From the NCBI RefSeq assembly GCF_016056305.1, contig NZ_JAECZC010000005.1:1-64000 (forward strand): DNA of 64,000 nt, in the 5' to 3' direction. The position numbers were made by a program, and so were the translations under genes. This DNA comes from Amazonocrinis nigriterrae CENA67 (lineage in GTDB: Bacteria > Cyanobacteriota > Cyanobacteriia > Cyanobacteriales > Nostocaceae). The notes beneath the pieces were generated by a model. It saw only the letters and a list, made by a program, of their open reading frames with translations, had not been told where the DNA came from and ran no database searches. This document shows, piece by piece, positions 53,957-62,783 of this stretch (position 1 is the first letter of the stretch; the number at the start of each line of letters is the position of its first letter).

Positions 53957-54066
53957 AGGGGGTAGGGGATAGGGTGTAGGGTGTAGGGAAAAGAAGAAAG
54001 CCTTACTACACCCACTCAGCCCACACCCCACACCCTCGCTCCTTTTCCACATACCGTGAAAAGTCA
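53957..54066. repeat. dispersed hairpin repeat, copy B
   Basis: GGGTAGGGGATAGGGTGTAGG, then GAAGAAAGCCTTACTACACC, then CCACACCCCACACCC and TTTTCCACATACCGTGAAAA. Shares each block with copy A; the terminal palindrome is present in the reverse orientation. Confidence 0.7.
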
Positions 54067-54175
54067 GGATGACTGACAGCTGTCATCAGTTATCAGTTAT
54101 CACAATTAGATATGTAATTCTTATGTAAAAGATATTATCAATTGCAAATAGCTATAGGTCTGTTTAACCCTAGCA

Positions 54176-54203
54176 ATAAAAAAAGGGCGAAAAGCCCTTT
54201 GAT
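54176..54203 (-). terminator. intrinsic terminator of psbO
   Basis: On the minus strand AAAGGGC TTTTC GCCCTTT followed by TTTTT. A second hairpin, TTGCCCCC / GGGGGCAA (54251-54272), lies between it and the psbO stop. Confidence 0.8.
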
Positions 54204-54352
54204 GTCATTCAGTCTATTGCCATCTTGGTCTAATTTGAAGTTACAATTTCTTGCCCCCTTTTTTGGGGGCAAAGGGATTAACTCTGGGGATGAGGCCTGA
54301 TGGCTCACAATTTTATTCCTGAGTAGTAGCAAATTGCCGTACTCAAGAGGAT

Positions 54353-55186
54353 TTAGCCACGATTTGGTTCAACCCGAGCGTAAAACAGACCTTGAATCTT
54401 AACTTCCTTAGGTTCGCCTGCACCTAAATCGGTATCAGATGGCTGTTCACTAATGAAAGTGCCAGCAATTTCGCCACTAGCGCTATCTATTTTGGCTACT
54501 TGCAAAGAAATTTTGCCTTGGAGAATTTCAGCACGCTTAACGTTAGCACGAGTCAATTCTTCGTCATCTGCTTGAGCAGGTAGAGCTACGGCATTATCGT
54601 AACCAGAGACGACACCGCGACCTTTAGGATCTAGGAAAGCAGCACCACGATAGGAAGGCACTTTAAAAGAACCTTCAAAGTCTGTGGAAGTGTTGATACT
54701 GGTGGAACCAGCTTGGCTTTGAGCAACCAAGTTTTTAATGGTGAAAAGGAAAGGTACTCGCTCACCACCAGGAAGTTGCACGGTGATAGCTTGGAAGTCA
54801 AGACCATCTGTTTCTACAAAGGTCAGACTATTGTCAGGATTAATTTTCAGATCACCTTGAACTTGGTCAATAGTGGAAGTATACCTAGTTAACAGTTTGC
54901 CAGGCACGAATTCTGCTGTTTGCCGTTTATTAGTAGGTTCTTCTTTCACAAAGAAATTAGTTGGTTCCAAGCAGAGTTCTTTGATGGCGTAGGACTGGCT
55001 AGCGTCAAGGGGAATAGAACCACGCCTAGTTTCTGCCAGTTGGGGGCATTTGTTAGCCAAGCCTGTACCTCGAATTTGTTCGTAAGTGAGTATATCCCTA
55101 CTACTAGTAGAAGGGGCATCACTACAAGCAGTTATTAACCCCAGGCACAAAGCCAAGAATGCCACAATTAAAGCGCGATACCTCAT
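54353..55186 (-). CDS. psbO: photosystem II manganese-stabilizing protein
   Basis: 277 aa from ATG 55186 ('MRYRALIVAFLALCLGLI'). The frame extends to a TTG six codons upstream, which is not needed. Lumenal signal peptide ending around 'LITACSDAP'. Mature protein with 'LTYEQIRGTGLANKCPQL' and 'KELCLEPTNFFVKEE', the two conserved cysteines, and 'KGRGVVSGYDNAVALPA'. It is the extrinsic subunit that shields the Mn4CaO5 cluster. Monocistronic with a clear terminator. Confidence 0.98.
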   Translation of the reverse strand: MRYRALIVAFLALCLGLITACSDAPSTSSRDILTYEQIRGTGLANKCPQLAETRRGSIPLDASQSYAIKELCLEPTNFFVKEEPTNKRQTAEFVPGKLLTRYTSTIDQVQGDLKINPDNSLTFVETDGLDFQAITVQLPGGERVPFLFTIKNLVAQSQAGSTSINTSTDFEGSFKVPSYRGAAFLDPKGRGVVSGYDNAVALPAQADDEELTRANVKRAEILQGKISLQVAKIDSASGEIAGTFISEQPSDTDLGAGEPKEVKIQGLFYARVEPNRG

Positions 55187-55737
55187 GGTCAACCTCAATG
55201 TCAAAAATTAATATCTAAGTTGTAAAACTGCACCGTAGGGTTTCGGTACGAAAATGAGTATGCCCTAATACAGAGCCACATAAGTGCGTGCTTTGAGGAG
55301 CGCGAATGTGTTTCACTTCGCGCTTTGCGAATGCTGATAGCATTTGCGGCATCGCTGTAGTCGTTCTGTATTATGTATGTGTCGCCACTACATACAGCCC
55401 AATTGCTTTATGGGTAAATCAGCCAGATCATACGATTTTTTTTAACTCAAAATCAAAGCACTCTAACCTTAAATAATAAGTCGCGATCGCACCTAACTCG
55501 CGTAGAGGCTGCCCCAAACGTTACTACGCGCTTTTTGAGGTCATAGCCAACAGAAGGGTAAGGGAAAGGGAAAAGGGGCTGAACCTGTGTGATACAGGTT
55601 CAAAATTACAAGGGTAAGGGGAAGAAAAACTTTATCTTCTTGACTCCCACCGATTATGCTCTGAAACTGTGACAGCAGATGAAAGTTAACAATCTTCGGT
55701 AAATTTGAGTAGACCTGATTTATATACAGAGGGTAGC
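55187..55737. other. intergenic, psbO upstream region
   Basis: No gene recognised. Contains ACTTCGCGCTTTGCGAATGC-type inverted modules (55310-55350), a perfect hairpin TGAACCTGT / ACAGGTTCA (55579-55601), and GGGTAAGGGAAAGGG units on both sides of it. Confidence 0.55.
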
Positions 55738-56115
55738 GTGAACAAAAATAAGAGTTTTGAATTAGAGAAGTTGTCCGAACAACTGCAAACGATCGCAACT
55801 GCCGTGCATGATGTAGCTAAGGTTTGCCAAGGTGACGCCATAGCTCTTTTAAATTTACTGCGGCAGTTAGAGCAATTACACCGAGAGATCCGGGATGGTG
55901 CTTTTCAAGAAAGTTTACCTGATAATCGCCAGCAACTTTACGCCCTACTGAAAGATATTGAGTCTGAGGGTGGCTGGCCTTATATCGAGCGCATGAGGCT
56001 ACAAGCCTTTTTAGCAAATTTGCCACCAGAGGTTACAAACGAGGAAAACAGTGATGATGTGCTGGAGAGCGATGCTAATTTAGCTGGGAACTTAGAAAAA
56101 AGTTTTGAGTTGTGA
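55738..56115 (+). CDS. conserved helical protein of unknown function
   Basis: 125 aa from GTG 55738, supported by GAGGG 7 bp upstream; a TTG at 55705 would add 11 residues. Helical and acidic: 'ELEKLSEQLQTIATAVHDVA', 'GDAIALLNLLRQLEQLHREI', 'LPDNRQQLYALLKDIESEGG', 'WPYIERMRLQAFLANLPPE'. It looks like a conserved cyanobacterial soluble protein, but I recognise no family and assign no role. Confidence 0.6.
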   Translation: MNKNKSFELEKLSEQLQTIATAVHDVAKVCQGDAIALLNLLRQLEQLHREIRDGAFQESLPDNRQQLYALLKDIESEGGWPYIERMRLQAFLANLPPEVTNEENSDDVLESDANLAGNLEKSFEL

Positions 56116-56712
56116 ATTCACAACTCTTTCCATCTGTGAACTCTGTGTCTCCTAGCTCTTAAATATAGTGCCTGCGGCTGATATCATCACACAACAAGCG
56201 ATCGCCACGTTATCTTTGATGTTCTTCCCACCGATAAATCCGCTTGCTCTGCGCCGTATTGATTTTCGGTCGAATAAAATAGATAGGCTCTATGTATTCT
56301 TAATTTAATACTTTGTAACTTTTCGACATCCAGTCAAAAATCATTATTTGTTGACTTAGAATCTACCAGTACAAAATTGGCTACATTTTTTACAGTTAGT
56401 CTTTGATAAAGACGGTAAATTTGGCATGATTCACTCCAGACAGCCCCCATTTTGGCACTTTGAGATTTGCACCATAGCGCCTGTAAAGTTTTGCTACAAG
56501 TAAGTTCAAATATCAAAACATTTGTCAATAGTATTTTGTAGCCTTTTTGGCAGTTGAAGCCCTGACTGCTAGACAAAAAGGCTACATTCGATTTAATACT
56601 AAAAATAAAAAAGTCTTGAGGTAGGGGCTAAAACAGACCAACAGGGTTTACTGTAATTAATCAGTGCTGTTAGCCTACTAACGAATAAGACCGACACCAG
56701 AAAGGGGTTTGA
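56116..56712. other. intergenic upstream of ftsQ
   Basis: No credible gene. Holds the large hairpin at 56538-56585. Confidence 0.5.
56538..56585. repeat. 12-bp perfect inverted repeat upstream of ftsQ
   Basis: GTAGCCTTTTTG and CAAAAAGGCTAC flank a 24-nt loop that itself contains GCAG/CTGC. 125 bp before ftsQ. Could be a terminator-like or regulatory RNA structure, or a small mobile repeat. Confidence 0.65.
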
Positions 56713-57558
56713 ATGGCTGGTATAGTATCAGTTTCACATACAGATTTAGCTCAGCGCCGTAAGAAATTGCGTCGGCAACGGCAGTTGAAGATTGTTCAGG
56801 CTATTTGGCGAAGCTTTGCCATTACTGGTCTGGCGGGTGGTTTGCTGTGGGTGGCACTCCAACCGATATGGGTGCTGAATGCTCCCAAACAAATAGTGAT
56901 GAAATCAGGCAATCAAGTACTTTCACAAGGAGCGATTGAGTCGTTGCTGACCTTTTCCTATCCCCAGTCTTTATGGCGGATTCAACCAAGTGCGATCGCT
57001 AACTCTCTCAAGCAACAACCGACCATTGCCCAAGCAACCGTCAGTCGCCGCCTTTTTCCTCCTGGATTAATCATCGAAATTCAGCAAAGAGTTCCTGTGG
57101 CTATCGCTCAAAGTGACAGAAAAAGCAATACTGATAGTGGCAAAAAACAACTGTCTGCGGGCTTAATAGATGCAACTGGGGCCTGGATACCTTTAGAAAA
57201 ATACAAATTAGTCAATCCAACTGTCAAATTACCAACCCTCAAAATCATTGGATTACCAGAACAATACCGCCAATACTGGAGTCAGCTTTATCCAGCATTA
57301 AACCAAAGTTCTGTAAAAGTCATGGAAATTGATTGCCAAGACCCAACTAATTTAATTTTGAAAACAGAAATAGGAAATGTCTATCTTGGTGCCCCTAGTC
57401 CCCAGTTACCGGAACAAATCAAAGTACTGGCCCAAATGCGAAATTTACCAACAAAAATTAATACCAGTCAAATAGACTATATTGATCTGAAAAATCCCGA
57501 ATCTCCATTAGTACATTTGAACCAAAAAAATCCCCAGGTCAACTCCCAAACCCCATAG
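56713..57558 (+). CDS. ftsQ: cell division protein FtsQ/DivIB
   Basis: 281 aa. Basic cytoplasmic N-terminus ('AQRRKKLRRQRQLK'), one membrane helix (about 33-52), and a POTRA domain beginning 'APKQIVMKSGNQVLSQGAIE' with 'IAQATVSRRLFPPGLIIEIQ'. Then a beta domain to the C-terminus. Bitopic divisome protein linking early and late division proteins. Upstream of ftsZ as in other cyanobacteria, but 1.5 kb apart. Confidence 0.92.
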   Translation: MAGIVSVSHTDLAQRRKKLRRQRQLKIVQAIWRSFAITGLAGGLLWVALQPIWVLNAPKQIVMKSGNQVLSQGAIESLLTFSYPQSLWRIQPSAIANSLKQQPTIAQATVSRRLFPPGLIIEIQQRVPVAIAQSDRKSNTDSGKKQLSAGLIDATGAWIPLEKYKLVNPTVKLPTLKIIGLPEQYRQYWSQLYPALNQSSVKVMEIDCQDPTNLILKTEIGNVYLGAPSPQLPEQIKVLAQMRNLPTKINTSQIDYIDLKNPESPLVHLNQKNPQVNSQTP

Positions 57559-57740
57559 AAACATCCAGCAGGTTTAATGTATCAAACACTTTTACTCAAT
57601 TAAAAAGTTATATGCCAATAGATAAATATATTTATTGATTATTTTCATTTTTCCAGTAACCTCAAAAAATTGGCGTTCACTTCTAATTAATTAAGATGGT
57701 TTGAGATTAAAGGGCCTACAATTGTTACCCTGACATAAGC

Positions 57741-58382
57741 GTGGACGGGTGCAACATGTTAGACAATCGAATGATGGCATTTGGTGTAGAAAATGCATTA
57801 TGCTCACTCAATCTTCGACTGAACCAAGCTTGTAAAACAGAAAAATGCCTGATCTCACTTGAGGACGCTGGTTTAGACACTGGGGGAGTGACTTTTACCA
57901 GGGTAGACAGTTTGAGCAAAAACCATCTAATAGTTGCTAATACTGACGTAGATGCCCAAAAGATGGTTGAAAGCAGAGTCGAGGTTTATCGCTCTCAAGA
58001 GTTTGACAAACCCACTAATGCAAAAGCCAAGTTCTTAGAGGGGTGCTGTAGAGTAGATAGTTTTCATCACCATGATCAATTTTGCTCTGTATATCCTTCT
58101 CAAGACAGTTGCCTGAGCTTCCTAAAGGAAATAATAAATTCTGCCCTCAATATTGTCAGCATTGCTGCTAAGCAGTTATCTCGAAGTTCTCTGTGCTACA
58201 ACCAAAGTTTGGTTGCCAAATATTTTTGGCACTTCTGGTTGATCAGTTGTACTGGTAAAGGTTGTTACGGAGTAGATTGTTATTCCAAACAAGTGTTGAT
58301 TCAGGCACACCAAACAGCAAATCAGTCAGGGTGTTATATAACTGATAAGCATAGTATTCCTGATCTCAACGTTGAACTATAA
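57741..58382 (+). CDS. orphan ORF between ftsQ and ftsZ, function unknown
   Basis: 213 codons without a stop; a second ATG at 57756 ('MLDNRMMAFGVENALCSLNL') is possible. Cys-rich ('KFLEGCCRVDSFHHH', 'SCTGKGCYGVDCYSK') with no signal peptide or membrane segment. No family recognised and no clear Shine-Dalgarno. An open stretch this long is improbable by chance (about 4e-5 per frame position in unbiased sequence), so it is or was coding. It could be a lineage-specific gene or a decaying one. Confidence 0.4.
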   Translation: MDGCNMLDNRMMAFGVENALCSLNLRLNQACKTEKCLISLEDAGLDTGGVTFTRVDSLSKNHLIVANTDVDAQKMVESRVEVYRSQEFDKPTNAKAKFLEGCCRVDSFHHHDQFCSVYPSQDSCLSFLKEIINSALNIVSIAAKQLSRSSLCYNQSLVAKYFWHFWLISCTGKGCYGVDCYSKQVLIQAHQTANQSGCYITDKHSIPDLNVEL

Positions 58383-59065
58383 GTAAGTAGAAGACTATTT
58401 TGTGTCTTAAATTGCAATCATCTCCAATGGTTAAACCTATCATTAACTATACGATTAAGGCATACAAGATGCCTTGGGGTGCGCCTTTACAAGTTATTTC
58501 ATCTGCTTAGAATCTTGGCACTGTTGAGCTTTATACTGTTAGTAACAGTATATTTGATTTAAGAAAACCAGACCTAAGAATTAAGCATCAGGCAAAGAAA
58601 AACTCGTTTTTGTAGTATTTGATTTTGCTGAAGCATAACAAAATATACAACCTTAAGAAAATGCGTGCGATCGCTAAGGAAAAACAAATTAACACTGATA
58701 GTTGTCAAAGTAATGACCAATCTAAATCATTAATAGGATTAGGAGGATGAAATTGCCTATACCAAAGCTATACTGTGCCAAATTGGCGAGCAATTGGCAG
58801 CATAGTGGTGAAAATATTTATATATTGTGGAAGTTATACAGCTCAATTTTAAGTAAATGTAGGTATACTTCTCTAAAATTAGCTGTGGGAGCGGCTGCGT
58901 TAATGGCTGATCACATAGCAAACTTTCGCACTGACAATCCTGTTAAGGTTGGAAGTAGCGATCGCAATCAAGAACAATGCCATAGATTTTGGCAGTGTCA
59001 AACTATAGTTGACTCTTAGGTGAAAAACACCTGAAAAAGTCGTTTATCTACCCTTTCATAATCCA
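58383..59065. other. ftsZ upstream region
   Basis: About 680 bp. A 90-codon ORF (58747-59019, 'MKLPIPKLYCAKLASNWQHS') has AGGAGG directly abutting its ATG, too close to be a normal RBS, and no recognisable family. The region more likely carries ftsZ promoters and a leader. Confidence 0.4.
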
Positions 59066-60358
59066 ATGACACTTGATAATAACCAAGAGCTGACCTATAA
59101 AAACTCCCAATCTCTGGGACAGCCAGGATTTTCACTGGCAGTTAACTCGACCAATCCCTTTAATCACTCTGGGCTGAACTTTGGGCAAAACCACGACAGT
59201 AAGAAGATTTCTACAGAAAATAGCCGCATTGGCGAGATTGTTCCCGGTCGGGTTGCGAACATCAAAGTGATTGGTGTTGGTGGTGGTGGTGGAAATGCGG
59301 TTAACCGCATGATTGAGTCTGATGTCTCTGGAGTCGAATTTTGGTCAATTAATACTGATGCCCAAGCTTTGACTTTAGCAGGAGCTCCTAGTCGGTTGCA
59401 AATTGGACAGAAGCTAACGCGGGGTTTAGGAGCAGGTGGTAATCCAGCTATTGGTCAAAAGGCAGCAGAAGAATCAAGGGACGAAATTGCTACAGCTTTA
59501 GAAGGTGCTGACCTAGTATTTATCACTGCGGGTATGGGAGGTGGTACTGGAACAGGTGCAGCTCCAATCGTCGCAGAAGTTGCAAAAGAAATGGGGGCTT
59601 TGACTGTCGGCGTAGTCACCCGTCCATTTGTGTTTGAGGGACGCCGCCGCACTAGTCAGGCAGAACAAGGTATTGAAGGGCTAAAAAGTCGGGTAGATAC
59701 ACTGATTATCATCCCTAACAACAAGCTGCTGGAAGTGATCCCAGAGCAAACACCAGTGCAAGAAGCTTTTCGTTATGCAGATGATGTACTGCGTCAAGGG
59801 GTACAAGGAATTTCAGATATCATCACGATTCCAGGTTTAGTAAACGTTGACTTTGCCGATGTGCGGGCTGTGATGGCCGATGCGGGATCGGCATTGATGG
59901 GGATAGGTGTAAGCTCAGGAAAATCAAGAGCCAGAGAAGCAGCGATCGCAGCTATTTCCTCACCATTATTAGAATGTTCTATTGAAGGAGCTAGAGGAGT
60001 TGTCTTTAATATTACTGGTGGTAGCGATTTAACTTTGCATGAAGTGAATGCTGCCGCAGAAGCAATATATGAAGTGGTTGATCCCAACGCTAATATTATT
60101 TTTGGAGCGGTGATTGATGACAGGCTACAGGGTGAGGTGAGAATTACTGTAATTGCCACTGGGTTTACAGGTGAAGTGCAATCAGCACCACAACAAACCG
60201 TGGTTAATACCAGGGTAGTAACTCCCACAAAGCGACCAACGCCACAGCCACCAACAGTTACTCCTCCTACTCCCCAACCACCAATAAATGAACCCAGAGA
60301 AAAATCTGGATTAGATATTCCTGATTTTCTGCGAAATCGGCATAAACCACGGAATTAA
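59066..60358 (+). CDS. ftsZ: cell division protein FtsZ
   Basis: 430 aa. The tubulin-like GTPase has '[17 protein letters not shown]', the signature '[20 protein letters not shown]' and the T7 synergy loop '[14 protein letters not shown]'. A 60-residue extended N-terminus ('[20 protein letters not shown]') is typical of Nostoc/Anabaena FtsZ and is used in Z-ring assembly there. Pro/Thr-rich linker and conserved C-terminal peptide '[14 protein letters not shown]' for FtsA-less anchors such as ZipN. Monocistronic with a long leader. Confidence 0.98.
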   Translation: MTLDNNQELTYKNSQSLGQPGFSLAVNSTNPFNHSGLNFGQNHDSKKISTENSRIGEIVPGRVANIKVIGVGGGGGNAVNRMIESDVSGVEFWSINTDAQALTLAGAPSRLQIGQKLTRGLGAGGNPAIGQKAAEESRDEIATALEGADLVFITAGMGGGTGTGAAPIVAEVAKEMGALTVGVVTRPFVFEGRRRTSQAEQGIEGLKSRVDTLIIIPNNKLLEVIPEQTPVQEAFRYADDVLRQGVQGISDIITIPGLVNVDFADVRAVMADAGSALMGIGVSSGKSRAREAAIAAISSPLLECSIEGARGVVFNITGGSDLTLHEVNAAAEAIYEVVDPNANIIFGAVIDDRLQGEVRITVIATGFTGEVQSAPQQTVVNTRVVTPTKRPTPQPPTVTPPTPQPPINEPREKSGLDIPDFLRNRHKPRN

Positions 60359-60815
60359 TTGATTCTAAATTTGAAATTTTAGATGAAATTTGCAGTCTCA
60401 GGTTTGGCTGAGCGCTGTATAAAATTTGCTATGTCTAGGGTTCGCAAGGGACAGGAATAAGCACTTCGTGATCATTGCCGATGTAGCCAATTGACAAGTA
60501 TAGTTGTCAATGGTACTCAGATATCAAATAAAATTAGGGAGAAGTCAGCAGACTCAAATGTCTACTTGTGTTTGGAACAAAAAAGCGGGGGCGAAGAGTT
60601 TTGACCTAGGTCATGGCCTCCTTTAGTGTTATCAGCACCTGTGCCTCAAAGAGGAAAAACTTAGTTAACAGGTGCGATCGCCCTTTTATGCTCTCGGTCT
60701 TTTGTTCCATAGCAATAAATAACCAAGCAAGACCGTAATAATACGGTAAATAAACGCTCCCAAGGTTAAATGAGAATGGTTGTATCAGCAACGAAGAGTA
60801 GCAGCTAAATGCAAA
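60359..60815. other. intergenic between convergent ftsZ and gshB
   Basis: About 450 bp, no credible gene. CAGCACCTGTG...AACAGGTGCG around 60631-60678 forms a loose inverted repeat; no clear terminator was identified for either gene. Confidence 0.5.
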
Positions 60816-61796
60816 TTATTTGCTGTTTTTGGTTTGTAGAGTTTGTTCAACCCATTTAATAACCTGATCACCAAGGCGAGTACCATTTAAACGGTCGATT
60901 TCGCGAATGCCAGTAGGACTAGTGACGTTGACTTCGGTAAGGTAGCCACCGATCACGTCAATACCAACAAAAATTAAGCCGTCTTGACGTAATTTTTCAG
61001 ACACTTGGGCACAGATTTCATACTCTCTGGGGGTAATTTCTGTTTGAGCGACTGTGCCACCTGTCGCCATGTTATTACGAAAATCATTCCCACTAGAAAG
61101 ACGATTGAGAGCGCCAATGGGTTCACCATTGAGGAGGATAATCCGCTTATCTCCCTCTTTTGCCTCTGGTAAATAGGTTTGCACCATAACTGGAATGCGA
61201 CCTTGGAGGGTACTGAGTTCGACAATGGAGTTGAAGTTGCGATCGCCTGATTGTAAAAATAAAATTCCTTCCCCAGCTTTGTTACCCAGTGGTTTGAGAA
61301 TTGTTGCTCCCTTCGCTTCGACAAATTGCCGGATAAACTGCTTATCAGCACTGACAATCGTTTCTGGAATTGCTTTGGTAAACTGGAGGGCATACATTTT
61401 TTCATTTGCCCCTCGGATGCCGCTGGGACTGTTAATCACCAGGGTTTTGTCTTGGTCAATGTAATCTAGAATGTAGGTAGCGTAGAGATAAGCATCGTCC
61501 ACTGGTGGATCTGTCCGCATGAATACAGCATCCATTGTTTCCAGGGGAATCAAGGAGCGATCGCTTAACTTATACCAGGGATTCGCCGCTATCCAGCGTC
61601 CCTCCACCAACTGCACTGGTACTAGTTCTACTTGCTGTACAATAGCCCAAGCCTTACTTTCCACTACACTCAGCCAATTTGCTTGAGTCACCCAAATTTC
61701 ATGTCCCAAGGTTTGCGCTGCTTCCATCAGAGCAACGCTGGTATCATGACATGGGTCAAGCTGATGGATGGGATCAATAATAAAAGCCAGTTTCAC
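60816..61796 (-). CDS. gshB: glutathione synthetase
   Basis: 326 aa from GTG 61796, which gives the normal start 'KLAFIIDPIHQLDPCHDTS'; seven more codons upstream to another start are open. ATP-grasp enzyme adding Gly to gamma-Glu-Cys: 'MRTDPPVDDAYLYATYILD', 'ATILKPLGNKAGEGILFLQ', 'GLIFVGIDVIGGYLTEVNVT'. Downstream of grxC on the same strand (370-bp gap with a repeat); the two are functionally linked through glutathione. Confidence 0.96.
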   Translation of the reverse strand: MKLAFIIDPIHQLDPCHDTSVALMEAAQTLGHEIWVTQANWLSVVESKAWAIVQQVELVPVQLVEGRWIAANPWYKLSDRSLIPLETMDAVFMRTDPPVDDAYLYATYILDYIDQDKTLVINSPSGIRGANEKMYALQFTKAIPETIVSADKQFIRQFVEAKGATILKPLGNKAGEGILFLQSGDRNFNSIVELSTLQGRIPVMVQTYLPEAKEGDKRIILLNGEPIGALNRLSSGNDFRNNMATGGTVAQTEITPREYEICAQVSEKLRQDGLIFVGIDVIGGYLTEVNVTSPTGIREIDRLNGTRLGDQVIKWVEQTLQTKNSK

Positions 61797-62166
61797 GCTG
61801 TTTGCCTCAATCACCAAGTTGAATGGTTATTCAATTTAGATTATCCTCTGATGATTTAGGCAATTTGCCTAGAGGCAGAGCATCTTGTTAATCAATTTTG
61901 GATTTGGAATTTTAGATTGACCCCATACCTGTTAACGCAGCGTTTCCGCAGGGTAGGCAGGGCCTGAGATGAAGAATTTAAGATTGTAGATTTGGGATTT
62001 TTCCAGAGTTGAAATTAGTTGCTTTGTCCATTTTGAGATTTTGCGAAAAGTTTGAGCGGAGGTTTCCTCCGATCAAAGCTTTTCAAGACGGATTTTGAAT
62101 ATTTCAATCCCAAATCCCAAATCTCACTGCTTTCCACTGAAAGTGCAACCTGAATACTAACTCAAT
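61797..62166. other. intergenic between grxC and gshB
   Basis: Contains GCAGCGTTTCCGCAGGGTAGG module remnants, repeat family 2 copy B (62028-62096), and AATCCCAAATCCCAAATC units. Confidence 0.6.
62028..62096. repeat. dispersed repeat family 2, copy B (69 bp)
   Basis: Starts CCATTTTGAGATTTTGCGAAAAG and ends CTTTTCAAGACGGATTTT as in 18385-18511. The short core GAGCGGAGGTTTCCTCCGATC is itself a hairpin. Confidence 0.7.
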
Positions 62167-62439
62167 CTACACACTCTGGCTGGAAGCTAGTAACTCATCC
62201 AACTTGCCTTCACTGTCTAAAGCGTGGATGTCATCACAACCACCAATATGGGAATCATTGATAAAAATTTGGGGCAATGAGCGTCTTCCGTTTGCCCTCT
62301 GAGCCATTTTAGCCCGTGCAACTTCATCTCCATCAATGCTGTATTCTGTAAATTCAATACCCTTCTTGTTCAGCAAATTTTTGGCACGGATGCAAAATGG
62401 GCAAGTCCTCCAAGTGTAAATTTCTACTTTGGCAGCCAT
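62167..62439 (-). CDS. grxC: glutaredoxin 3
   Basis: 90 aa. Dithiol active site Cys13-Pro-Phe-Cys16 in 'YTWRTCPFCIRAK' and the GSH-binding 'SLPQIFINDSHIGGCDD' (cis-Pro and GGxDD). Reduces protein and GSH-mixed disulfides using glutathione. Upstream of gshB on the same strand, a pairing found in several cyanobacteria. Confidence 0.96.
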   Translation of the reverse strand: MAAKVEIYTWRTCPFCIRAKNLLNKKGIEFTEYSIDGDEVARAKMAQRANGRRSLPQIFINDSHIGGCDDIHALDSEGKLDELLASSQSV

Positions 62440-62496
62440 AACGTCCTCAATTTAATTTAATACTTCTTAATTTTAGCTAAAACCGACACAAGCCCT

Positions 62497-62757
62497 ATGC
62501 TCCACCCAAAGGGAGCGTGGTTAACCCACTTCGCTGTTACCAGTGATAGATCTAAGTTTGACAATCCACGAATACTCAGCAAGCACGAAAACAATTTAAA
62601 ACTCAAACAACAGCAATCATCTAGAAAGCAGAAAGGTTCTAACAACCGCACTCAAGCTAGAAAGAAAGTTGCTAGAGTTCACAGAAAAATTAATAACTAC
62701 CGTGAGGATGCAAAAAATTGGGTTAGACGTGTTTATCCACTTCTGAACCCAATCTAA
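62497..62757 (+). pseudogene. IS200/IS605-type TnpB (OrfB) internal remnant
   Basis: 'FAVTSDRSKFDNPRILSKHE', then 'QSSRKQKGSNNRTQARKKVA' and 'RVHRKINNYREDAKN', is the conserved middle of TnpB. The preceding RuvC-I catalytic Asp region is lost ('GAWLTH' where a DxGL-type motif is expected) and the zinc-finger and later RuvC parts are missing. TnpB proteins are RNA-guided nucleases; this fragment cannot be active. The matching right-end omega RNA region was not found. Confidence 0.8.
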
Positions 62758-62783
62758 CTAATATGAGAACTCAACAGTATTGT

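Noticed and set aside
56334-56576. 80-codon minus-strand ORF upstream of ftsQ
   Set aside because: Overlaps the large hairpin and shows no protein-family features.
59794-60228. 144-codon ORF antisense to ftsZ
   Set aside because: Shadow frame created by ftsZ codon usage; the sense protein is unambiguous.
60976-61405. 143-codon alternative frame within gshB
   Set aside because: Same-strand shadow frame with no family features; gshB motifs occupy the other frame.
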